This document shows positions 37,256 to 48,200 of a stretch of DNA of 64,000 nt, one piece after another; position 1 is the first letter of the stretch; every line of letters begins with the position of its first letter. Both the position numbers and the translations under genes were made by a program. Below the pieces are notes generated by a model that saw only the letters and a list, made by a program, of their open reading frames with translations, searched no databases and was not told where the DNA came from. Source of the DNA: Populus alba (taxonomy: Eukaryota > Streptophyta > Magnoliopsida > Malpighiales > Salicaceae); the NCBI RefSeq assembly GCF_005239225.2, contig NC_133293.1:11810333-11874332 (forward strand), written 5' to 3'.

Positions 37256-38110
37256 CCCCAGCGGAGGGTACCTCCCTTTTTCCGGTCTTTGCTTGAATGC
37301 TCTATCTTTTGTTTGGTTTGCTTCATTTTAGGTTGCGTGAGCTTAGCCATCTATCTATATTTTCAATGTCAAGCTGGCAGCATTCGTGAAAATCTGGACC
37401 CTTCAGTATAGATTCAAGTTGGGCTTGGTTCGACGCTAGAAATTAAAGGTGCCCCTCAGCTTTAATGTCTAGCCATGAATTGGGCTTTAACATTCTACTA
37501 GACCTAATTTGCTGGCTTCTCCGACTTGTGTAGCGTCTTTGATCATAGCAGAAGCCATTATTCCCCTTGTGCTTGCTATATAGATTTGAAATTATATGTA
37601 AGGCTTAGGAGAGAGGTAAAAAGACAAAGAGTGGAGGAAAAAAAAACCAATCATCACTAAATCACTGCTTAAATAACAAAATGTGCTACTATAAAAGATA
37701 CATCGTAACTTTTTATGTCAGGTGAGTTGACAATCAGTCTTTTTAGACCATCATATATGCCCTCACACACCACTAGAATAGCACATGGGTTATAATGCAC
37801 CTGCACACTACTATGAAAAACCCTTGTGATTTAGTATTTTGTTTGATTGATTTTTCTTTGAAAAAAAAAAAAGGTTTCTAATAGTGTTAATTAATTTTTA
37901 TTTTTTTATTAATAAAAATCTTTTGTTTGACAACATGATCTTTTGTGTATAAGATTTATTTTTATAGTAAAAATGAGTGATTGTATTTCCAACCTATTTA
38001 AAAAATAATAAATGTTGTTTTACATGTGAAAGGCTTGGAGATTGTCATGTGTTGGACAACAAGAATGCCTATTAACTTAGTAAGTTAAAAAAAATATTAA
38101 CTTTAAAAGA

Positions 38111-38263
38111 TGTGACTCAACTAATCAGGTTTAGATTTGTTTTTTTTAGATTATCGGTTTGAATCCCACAAATCTTAAGACTATTAAAAATATATGATCG
38201 TTAACTTTAAGGTTCATAGAATTAATCAAAGTATACACAAACTAGTTCAAATACCCACATTAA
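38111..38263 (+). mobile_element. tRNA-derived SINE candidate
   Basis: A 153-bp segment starts TGTGACTCAACTAATCAGG, similar to an RNA polymerase III A box. About 45 bp on it carries GGTTTGAATCC (38156-38166), close to the B-box consensus GGTTCGANNCC. The 7-bp TAAAAGA occurs immediately before (38104-38110) and after (38264-38270), consistent with a target-site duplication. The downstream end runs into a TA microsatellite. tRNA-derived SINE families are known in Salicaceae; I cannot assign the family. Confidence 0.5.
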
Positions 38264-38269
38264 TAAAAG

Positions 38270-38270
<1 letters not shown>

Positions 38271-38330
<60 letters not shown>
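38271..38330. repeat. (TA)n microsatellite
   Basis: A 60-bp TA tract with one phase break (ATAATAT) near 38294, abutting the SINE candidate. Confidence 0.9.
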
Positions 38331-38334
<4 letters not shown>

Positions 38335-38789
38335 CTTTAAACTCGATCGGTAATCATCAAAACGTTTCTTCTTGTATTGACTTGACCTCCATAACTTATC
38401 AGCTTTACTGTAGATATTGGTTTTCTTTATTTGTTTAATCAATAACTAATCATTAAAAAACATAGAAAGTTAATCACCGTCGATTAAAGAATATTGAAGA
38501 AATTAATAAAGTTTATATAAAATAAATTATCCAATCAGGTACAAAAAATCAATTAGGTGGACTCAAATTTAACACGTTTTTTCCTCACCAGATATCATTG
38601 AGTCAAGGCTTTAGATCAAGAATTAGCATCATTCTATCATGTAAATATTTCAATTACCGTCCCTGTTGTCCTCTAAAGGCAACACGAATGGCTCTGGAAT
38701 CTATGACGTGGTATGCATTTGTAAACATTTCATGATTCTCATCATCTTTTGCATAATTAAATTAAATTAAGGTGGGAGGATTGTTATAT

Positions 38790-38985
38790 AAAAAGATATT
38801 TGTTTTTGTATTTTTTAAAAAAATTATTATTTTTTTATTTTTATTTATTTTAAATTAATATTTTTTTGATGTTTTTAAATTATTTTAATACGTCGATATC
38901 AAAATTATTTTTTAAAAATAAAAAAAAAATTATTTTAAAATATTTTAAAATAAAAAAATTATTTAAAAACTAACCATAATTATAA
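38790..38985. repeat. Dispersed AT-rich repeat copy, reverse orientation
   Basis: Contains TATTTTAATACGTCGATATC followed by AAAATTATTTTTTAAAAATA, the inverse order of the family blocks, and ends AACTAACCATAATTATAATT. Confidence 0.55.
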
Positions 38986-39654
38986 TTTTATCCTCGTGAA
39001 TACGATAGCCAGCTTTTATTGGACATATGCGCCACTTCATCGAGTGAAGCAGTACATTGTAAAATAGCCAGCAGTAATCATTCTGTAAATTAATGTTATT
39101 ATTTTTCTAGAACATGATTTTAATCCGGAGTTTATATCGTGGTAAAGCAGATCATCGTGGATGTTACGTGACAGTCATGATTTTATCATACATAAAATAT
39201 TTTAAAACTTATTACAAAATAATGTACTAAAGTTATATAAAACTATCAACTATCAATCATGAATAAATAGCATATATTAATAAAAAGAATGATACAAATT
39301 TATGAAAAAAATAATTTTTTTTAATATAATGATCGGGTCGACTGCGACCCTTGATGATAAACGTTATTAACGTTACAAAATAGATTATAAAATATAGAAA
39401 ACTAAGATTTCTTAACGAAACTGCATCAGCGATTTCTTAAAACCATGTTCTTGGATTCTTTGAACTATCAATGCGATATATAATAAGCGTGTTACATTTC
39501 TTTTCTATTAACTTCTTTATAAATATATTATGATCTATCTTTTTCTACACATCCCATCACCTTTTTTTTTTTAAACGGACCCTTAATTACACTTTTTGTG
39601 ATTCGTTTCTTTAGAAAATCTCGTACTTTTAAAAGCTGCGGGGGCGATCATGGG

Positions 39655-39825
39655 GGTGTTTGGCATTATGTGTTTTTTTGTTAAATTTTGTTTTTTTTTT
39701 TAAATTAAAATTTTAATTTTTTTTTTATATCTTTGGATGTCAAAAATAAAATTTAAAAAATATTATTTTAATAAATTTTCAAATAAAAAATATTTTAAAA
39801 AACATCTCTTACTGCATTCTCAAAT
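39655..39825. repeat. Dispersed AT-rich repeat copy, reverse orientation
   Basis: Left end GGGTGTTTGGCATTATGTGT, then GGATGTCAAAAATAAAATTT and ATTATTTTAATAAATTTTCA, right end ACTGCATTCTCAAATATCCC. Confidence 0.55.
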
Positions 39826-40156
39826 ATCCCATGAATATATTAATTTCTTTGTAATAATTAAACAATATAATTGATGAACTTTTACCTAACAGTACTATAA
39901 ATGTTAATAAATTGGTTCATCAAAACAATCAAGGGATTAATCATATAGGAGCAACCATTTTATCATGCTCTAGATTGACATATCAATAATTTAGAGTTTT
40001 TTTTTTTCCCTGGTGCAATTAGAGCTGTCATTCTTTGTACTGATGATGCTTTCCTTAAGACAAAGCAGCATCTTCTCGTGTAAAAAAGCGACAAAGTTTC
40101 TGAAGTAATATACCAAACCCAACTAGACAAGCAATCCCAAGAACCATGGATGCCAC

Positions 40157-40166
40157 TATATATTTT
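40157..40166 (+). promoter_or_regulatory. TATA box of the cytochrome b561 gene
   Basis: TATATATTTT lies 91 bp before the start codon, preceded by GCCAC. A start of transcription near 40190 would leave a leader of about 55-60 bp. Confidence 0.5.
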
Positions 40167-40247
40167 AAGAGAGATTTATAAGAACTCACTCATCGACGCT
40201 ACATGTATTTGGGCACACAACGTTAACACCCTTCCTCCCATCCAACA

Positions 40248-40472
40248 ATGGATTCCAACAGAGCTATTTACAGGCAATCAGCCTCTCGTCTAACCGTAGT
40301 TGCACACTTGTTTGGCATCTTGGCTTTCATTCTCATGCTGGTTTGGTTACTGCATTATCGTGGGGGTATCGAGTATCATTCTGACAATTCTAATCGTGTT
40401 TTCAATGTAAGTAAAATTTCCTCACTCTTTGTTTCGTTATTTTCACATAATTATAATTAAATTGTTGTCAGT

Positions 40473-40523
<51 letters not shown>

Positions 40524-42033
40524 GGCTTCATTAATTTTGGTTTGTAGGCTCATCCATTTTTTATGTACTGTGGATTCATATTTCTTGTTGGTGAAGGTAT
40601 GTATATTTTAACTTTTGACAGAAATACTCCTAATCGATCATCAAGAGGTAAGAATCTTCCAAGTATTTGCAACTTGATGTTGGAATGGCTATTTTATTTA
40701 TTTCATTATTAGTGCATTTTTGGGACAGCATAATTTTAAATCCAAAACTCTCAAGCACCCATTAACAATTAATCTCAAATAAATAAATAAATATTGTTCC
40801 TTGTTGGGATTCTTACGTGCGTACACATATAGTAATTTTCTCCTGTCTCGTCCATTTAATTACTTTTTACAGCCCCCTGATTTCTTATATAAATATATGT
40901 TGGTGTTGTGAGCAGCAATGATGGCATACAAAACAGTATTATCGCGGGGGATCGTAAAGAAATCGATCCACATGATACTTCATCTGATCGCCTTGTGTCT
41001 TGGTATTGTTGGCATATGTGCTGTCTTCAAGTATCATGATATGATCAATGCAGAGGATGTTTATAGCTTGCATTCATGGATTGGCTTATTCACCTTCTGC
41101 TTATTTTGCTTGCAGGTGCGTAAACAACTCACTTAGCCATAGCCTTTAACTAGTGATGAGAAACAATTCTTTCATTATCTTTCTTCGAATTGATTAAATC
41201 TTAGGCAAAACCATCCCATTTGCCCCCTGCGTATGTGGAACTTGGTCATTTTCACCCTCTGTGTTTCAAACTTTGTCAATTGACACTAAAACTGACAACA
41301 TGTCGATGTGGTAGCCTCAACCAATAACGCTCGCGCATTAGTTTGATAAGAAGGGACCATATTGCGATTTTAAGAAATATAGGGACTGAACATAACTTTT
41401 TCTAAGAAATCCCAGTAGCCTCGACGTTGGGATCATTACCGTCCAGACGCCATTGAGGTAATTTCATGGCTAGGATATTGTGATGAGTCAATGAAGGGGT
41501 GGGTTTTTCATAAACGTTCGATCAAGTATTTATACTTTTTATCGCTGCGATTTAGCTCTTTTTTTAACTGCTTATTTAACGACAGTAATTTTGATGTCAA
41601 CCAACCAAGTTAGAAACATAAGAGATCTGACCTTCTAATATCTGTCACAAACACAAGAAAGGTGATTTTGCCTAAACTTTATGTGTGAGTTTGTTTACCA
41701 AATAAATCTATCTTTATGCAAAGCTGTGACTCTTGCTGCTATATAACTGAGCTCCGGTCGCCATGCATGCAGTGGGTTCTGGGCTTCTCTGCGTTCATGT
41801 TTCCAAGAGCTGCGGCACCTACAAGGGCAGGTATGCTTCCATGGCACGTAAGCGGGGGAAGGGCACTGTTATACATGGCGATATGTGCAGCCCTAACTGG
41901 GTTGATGGAGAAATCTGCATTCCTCGATCTAAAGAATCACAGGGAGTCTCGTTTGATCAACTTCACCGGACTCTTTGTCCTTCTCTTTGGCATATTCGTT
42001 GATCTCTCGGTTGCTCTTGCCCGTTATGTATGA
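40248..42033 (+). CDS. CYB561: Cytochrome b561, transmembrane ascorbate ferrireductase
   Basis: Four exons (40248-40406, 40548-40596, 40916-41115, 41773-42033) join in phase to 222 residues. The protein is a hydrophobic multi-span membrane protein that moves electrons from cytosolic ascorbate across a membrane to ferric iron or monodehydroascorbate. The four haem-ligand histidines are H55 (AHPFFMY), H88 (KKSIHMI), H122 (SLHSWIGL) and H161 (LPWHVSGG). Their 33/34/39 spacing is that of known plant b561 proteins. Position and length match the ACFR4 type (At1g14730). Intron 1 carries a (TA)n tract just before the 3' splice site. Exon 3 could also start three bases earlier (GAGCAG), adding one Ala. 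A broken copy lies 1.6 kb downstream. Confidence 0.95.
40476..40521. repeat. (AT)n microsatellite in b561 intron 1
   Basis: About 23 AT units end only 26 bp before exon 2 of the b561 gene, so the tract fills much of a 141-bp intron. Confidence 0.92.
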
Positions 42034-43640
42034 CTTTTCTGTGCCTCTTGCTGTCTATTTCTTGATTTGTGATTGGTTTGTGATCTTATTTTTTGCTCTT
42101 CCTTTTTATTTTGGTGTGTGGGTATGAATATATTAATTTTATATCTCGATTCGTTGAAAGCGAGCAAGTGATGGGGTTGCTTATAATGTATTGATATTTT
42201 CTTATTAATAATTTCGGAATCTCGGCCCACGTGGCCATGTCTAGAGGTAGTTGCTTTTTCCACTCATTCCAGACAAAGTTATAGACTTAAAATCTATTGT
42301 TGGGCTTTCTGTGCCTTTATCGTGGGCTCCTAGCTTTCATCAAATTATGCTGACGATGAAACCTACCAATTAATTTTCCTTTTTTTCTTCAACTGGCCCA
42401 CCAATCATTCGGGCCTTCTTCAAGACATTATTTTTAAGTTTACAGAATAATAAAATAGCATTTATAACGTCATAAGTGTCACAAAGAACTGAAAAATAAT
42501 TTCTTAAATGATGTTATTTTTCTTCTCGATCTGATGTCACAAAGAACTTTTATTTGAAATTATACTCGATTTTTTTATATATAATCTCTTTTTAAGGTAA
42601 GACATGATCTACACTAATACTAATAACTAGCATAATTACACGAGATAATTAATCACGTAACTGAGTGATAAGATAAATTATTATAATATAATAAATAAAA
42701 ATATTTAATAGTTTATAATTTACGAGCACTATAATTATAATTCCTTCAAATAATAATGGAAATTACCTCGTTATATGGTGTGTGCTGAGTAAATTTATGG
42801 TTATAGTATTTGAACTATAATAAATATAACGTGCATTAACTAATTACATGTTTTTTTATCAGTTAAAATAGAAAATAAAAAATGTACATTGAAATTAAAT
42901 TTCCAAGTTAAACGATTTTATTAATTTCATATAGAGGCCTTTTTTAAAGCAACTTCTTTTATTTATTTTATTTATTGTGAGGTTATTTTTAGACTGGGTT
43001 ATATATATGTCAATATTCAAAATTAAATATCTTGTTGAATAATTTTAAAAATATATTCACACATTAATATGGTATACTTAAAATAATTTAATAATTTTTT
43101 AAAACCCTGACTCTAAATTTAAATTTTAAAAAAAGTAAATGAAATGAACACATCTCTTTAACCTGAGGCCAACCCGTCCGTTGAGGTCAACTTTTATCTC
43201 GAATTCGTCTTTTGCTCAGTATATATTTCAAGCCTCGACAGCACGATGCCTTGTTTGATCACATAACCGTTAACCTAATAAATTCAAATTCCACTGACAA
43301 AGCGAAGAATTGAATAGAGCCAGGAAACTTTGCAGGATTAGTCAACAACATGTGAACCCGGACCATCTTCCATCGGCTTTTCCACTTCTATCCTTTTATT
43401 TTTTATCCTTATTGTCCTCAAAACGTTCCAATGTTACCCCTAACCATTAAATAGCCAACCTTTTAATTTGGTTTTTAGAGCTTCTTTAGCTTTGTAATTT
43501 TGTTTTTAAGAAATGCTGTCAACGTTTACGGGGACTTGGAAGGAAAATGTGAGATACAAACAAGAAGATAAAAACACGAAGAAATTTAGTCAAGGGAAAA
43601 TTGATTTTTTTTATAAACTATAAAAAAACCAAGATAAAAG
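42034..43640. other. b561 3' flank and spacer
   Basis: Only AT-rich DNA is visible. I looked for exons 1 and 2 of the downstream b561 copy here and found no match to the N-terminal segment or to the AHPFFMY exon. Confidence 0.55.
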
Positions 43641-44106
43641 CTTTCAGGTTTAAACATGAAGTGGGTGATCAAGACATGGCTAGTTTACACTCCTGGCTTG
43701 GCCTGATCACCATCTGCTTATTTGGTTTACAGGTAAATCTTTCTTTCTTGTTAGGACAAGAAAAACCGTTTGTTTTTTCGGACAATCCCAAAACCGTTTA
43801 TTTCTTTAAACCGTTTAATTTTTTTAGTGTTCTGATCACTGGTTAACACACAATCGGATGCTGGGGTTCTTCTCATTTGTGTTCCCAGGTGCAGAAACGT
43901 CAGCAAGAGGCACATCCAGGCCATGGCGGAGGTCTTTGGTGGTTCGGCCATGTTTTTCCTCGCTACAGCCTACAAGCACTGCCCAGACGGGTTTGCTGGA
44001 AAAAGTGTTCGTCAATTCCACTGGACTCTTGCCTGTTCTATTTGCGGCCAGTGTTGGGCTGGGTGGTGTGTCCTTACACGAGGATATTATTAATAACATC
44101 AAATAA
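43640..44106 (+). pseudogene. Truncated, frameshifted cytochrome b561 copy
   Basis: Two pieces match the upstream b561 gene. The first, ending at a GTAAAT donor near 43733, encodes FKHEVGDQDMASLHSWLGL and GLITICLFGLQ, equivalent to residues 107-136 of the intact protein and keeping the third haem histidine. The second starts near 43856 (MLGFFSFVFPGAETSA) and matches exon 4. Around 43925 the PWHV motif is broken: the fourth histidine codon is lost and homology moves to another frame (FGGSAMFFLATAYK). It then returns to the first frame for TGLLEK and NSTGLLPVLFAAS, with about 12 residues missing between. The N-terminal half is absent. The gene cannot make a working haem protein; it is a tandem duplicate in decay. 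Confidence 0.85.
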
Positions 44107-45257
44107 AAGCACTAGATTTTTTCCATGCCCATGATGGGGTTTTAACTTGTTCTCTTCAACGACAAATAAAAGTGGGGCTCCAACATATCTTCTTTTTATT
44201 CCTTTTTTTTTTTAAAGCGAGGCATTCCACTTAATTCTTGCACATTAAAACTAATTAATTTATTTAAAGGCTCTTGAATGATAATGATAATGATAATAAT
44301 AGAGAGAACAAACTTTCTCACTAACCTCACTGAACGACGGGTGTTACTTTTATTTTTATTATTATTTCTACGAGACAAGAATTATACACGACCATGTATG
44401 CACGGTCACGATCACGATCCCCACCGCATTAGCGAAAGCGCGTTGGCTGGACTTTGCACCATTAATTCCCAACTTTGAAGCACTTCTTTTGATTAATATC
44501 CGGTGTCAATTGAGCAATTAATTAAGGCTTAATGGTTATGGTACCATTAGTGGGCCCGATGAAATCTTTAATGTCAAAAGTAAAAATCGACACCCCAGCG
44601 AATCAATGGTTCATGTATTTGCTGCTGCAACCCACAGTGACCGGTTGTGCATCATAATCCCTTCCAGGGCATCCATATTTAAGGGTCCCAGCATCATACG
44701 ATGGTGCTATTCGTGTCCTGTCACATAAAATACGTTTCATATATTATCTGCAGAATCGTATAAAACATACAGTATAGAGTACAAATCTTCACAGCTGCAT
44801 CAACCCGTGCTAACAATATCTTTGAAAACTATATTCCCAATATATACATATTTGACAATTATAGTTTAATAGTCGAAATATTGGTAAATCGAATGATATG
44901 GACGGACATGAATTCATTAGTTATATTGGAGGGATACCATCGAGTTCAGGGTCAAAAGCAGAAACAACAGTCGCCCTCTGAGGCCTGATCCTGCCATGTA
45001 TTTACCAGTTTTAGACGGCCACCAAGAATACCAAACAACCTGAAATATACTATAAGATAAAATCTCGCTGTTTCTGTTCCTTCTTTTTCTATTAAAGCAA
45101 TGAGCTTTCAAGCTCCCCAGTTTCACGGCTAGGAAGGAAAGTCGTGCATTCTGCATTTGGAGGACATACATTCCAAGCCCAAAATGGCAAAGAAATAAGA
45201 CAATTGCACACTATTAAGCATCATCTGTCAGCAAAATTATAAATAAAAAGGAATAGA
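44107..45257. other. Spacer and 3' flank of the OBE3-like gene
   Basis: No gene is visible. The part nearest 45257 should be the OBE3-like 3' UTR, since that gene reads toward it. Short frames here (for example 44917-45171, minus) have no domain. Confidence 0.5.
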
Positions 45258-48200
45258 TTACACCCATTGTTGCTTTGTGGCTTCCATTCTCTCCAATAAA
45301 CCATCAATCTCTGCTTGCATTCTCAGCTTCATGTTATAGTAATCACAATGTGTATTTTCCAAAGCCTTCAGTTCTTCCAGTTTCTTCCTTCGTCTTTCTC
45401 TCGTCTCTTGCAAACTCAGTTTCGCCAGCTTCTCTGCATATTCTTCTTCTAACTTATCAGACTTTGCCCGAATCATCTGCCTGTAACCTTCAGCATCCCT
45501 CCGTGCTTCATCTGCCTTGCTCTGGAACATTCTTGCTTCTGCTTCTTTGATCCGCACAACGCTTTCTAAGCTATCAAATCCATCATTCTTTGGTAACTTC
45601 CCAAACTTAAACTCACTTCCAATTTTTAGGTCATCAAGGAGGGCAGCTTTGATGTTATTTCGGTGTAGATCATTTGGTAGTGAATCACGTCTTCCACTTG
45701 AAGAGCCCATGTTGTCAATGGTATATTTTGGAGGAAGAGAAGGTGCTGACAGCATGGGGACTGCATCTTTTCTAAGGCTAGCTTCTCTTGGCATCAATTC
45801 CTTCGCAGAAACACCAGAAGCAGGAAAATCTGACATACTATCTGCATCTAAAATCCCCAAAGAAGATACATTATACAATTTGAATTTCTGAAGAAATAAC
45901 TAAATAAATAACCATGAAAATTAAAGAAGTTGAAGTTCACAATCTAGGGATAGCAAATGTTGATTAATGCTGTAAAAGAAGGGACTTTTCTTTCCTCTTT
46001 ATTATTTTTTTTAAAAATGATTTTACTTCGATTTTTCCCCTTCATTTACAGTAAGGAAATAAACATTGAACAAACATGCTAAAATCCCATTTATATTACA
46101 GTCCAGCGCAAGCAGTCAAGGATATGACATTTCCTGGTTATGAGAAACAACATCAGCACAAGCGAGGTGCGGGACATCACATGAACATTTGACTTGCTCC
46201 ATCGAGGTTCAGAGCAATAAAAAAGGGCAGTATTATTAGGCAAGTTACTTGTAACCAAAATTCCCTACCACTACATACTTTTGAAAGGATAAGCACACAT
46301 ACTGCATGACCTAGACCTTCGTTGCTCAAAACAGCAAAGCTCAAGAAATGAGAGCTTGTGTTTGAACTGATCCGCTTTTAGATGGTAACTATTGCATGTA
46401 ATCACCCAGATAAAAGAAACCAGGCATCCTAAATTAAAGAAATAACCTAGGCCATTTTGTAAATCAAGTTTTTACAAACTAAACGTTTCAGACAAATTAC
46501 AGATCTAGATAATTCATAAAGGAAAAAAAGCTGTTGGAAGAGCAGTTGATGTTGTCCCTAGAGTTGTTTGCTCATAGTAATATGTATGGAAGGACCAAGA
46601 AAACCTTCAACATATATTTGATGCAAAGATATTTTGAAGGATTATGTGGTCTATCAACTGTAGCCTGAATACTCTCACTAATAAGCAAACTAATGCAATC
46701 CTTAACATACTGAACGATTGTTGTTCTTCAGCTCTCTTTAGCCCGGTGTCTCGAAAGCATTGTAAATTTTCCCCAATATCAAATTCTTCTCCAGAAACCT
46801 TTTGTCATGACCTGTGGTGCAGGTGGCAGGCATGTCTGCACTATTGGTTTCGAAAAAGATCTACCATCTTTGTTTCTATCTGCATTATCTAAAATTGTCT
46901 TCTACAAAAATCTAAAATAAACAAGCAAACAGACTGATGGATTGGACACCGTTCTGTCAAAAAGATTAAAATCAAGCTCAACCACTTCAAATTGATTTTC
47001 TAATGCAAGATAACCAAACTCAAGTCCCAAGCTCAACCACTTCAAATTGATTTTCTAATGCAAGATAACCAAACTCAAGTCCCAAGAGTCCATCATATAT
47101 ACCTCAGGTCCATTATACAGCCACAATTGATCAGAAATAAAACTATCAAGTTTACAGCACCATCAAAGGGCTTAAAGAACATGGTACACCAATAATGACT
47201 GTGTTCACAAGCCTAAACATGAATCTATTGAGCTCTTCAAAAATGAAATCAAACATGTTTGAATTCATCTTGTTAACTAAAACCCTCTCCAATTATGCTC
47301 GTGCATGAGCAATAATAAAATTAAATGAACCTAAAAGAGATTTTATCAAACCTCCAAACAACTTCGTTCAGTTGCAGCCAAAAAAAAAAAAAGCAGCACA
47401 GTTTTCAGATTGGCACTCAAGCTTGGCTTGCAATAATGAATAGACCAAGTTTCATGTGTGACATAGTTATCTGTGTGCTTAGGCTTCTCCTCTTTACATA
47501 ACAATTGGATCTCAAACCAAAACAAAGCCTTCTTAAAATTTATTGGAGCTGAGCTCGAATATAATGTCTCATGCTAGACTTGGGCTTGATCTGAGCTTGA
47601 ACATAAAAATATACAAATATAAAAACCATTTCGTACCCCTAGCTTTTAACTCCTTATTCAGAGTCAATATGTTTTAATTGCACTTTTAGAATCTTTTATG
47701 ATCTTAACTTCTATGCCCTTGGCCTCAGGTTTTTGGGCATGTCCCGTCTTTAAGAGTCAGAGTTAGAAGAAAACCATCAAAAGGCTCAGAGCTTAGAAGA
47801 AAACCATCAAAAGCCATGCCAAAGACTCAACATAGTTACTATAAAAGAATTGTTTAGGGTGAAGAAACCAGCAGAATTATTCACACAGATAATTATAAAA
47901 TGACCTATGCACATCTTATCACATCACCTTCAATAAACTTTAGCTCAACCCTCGTAGGCTTTTATTTGAGCTCCAACAGATTAATTTATTTATGTAACGA
48001 AATTTATTTGGGGGAAAAGGATAAAGGTTACAGCTTAAAAGAAGACATCAGTGACCAGAAAAGAACATGCAAACTTTAATCAACAAAGCTCTGTCCATAC
48101 AGAGAAATCTTTTTTTTTTTTTCTAGAAATTCTATCAGGCTTCAAACGACAGCCTTGTGACAGAAGAATTCAGATTTTCACCAACAAATTCACTTGGATA

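Larger units (their letters stand above)
21301..40150. other. 19-kb gene-poor, repeat-rich region
   Basis: No spliced coding gene could be built on either strand. Open frames are short, low-complexity, and without domains. The region consists of AT-rich repeat copies, long (TA)n tracts, one TRIM element, one SINE candidate and a few GC-richer patches (23.8-25.5, 27.3-28.0, 28.98-29.45 and 32.88-33.05 kb) that may be old regulatory DNA or decayed exons. Confidence 0.6.

Noticed and set aside
37373..37395. Possible miR167-like sequence (CAAGCTGGCAGCATTCGTG)
   Set aside because: Several mismatches to miR167 as I remember it, and no fold-back partner nearby.
38156..38166. tRNA gene suggested by the B-box-like motif
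   Set aside because: No cloverleaf or intact A box; a SINE fits better.
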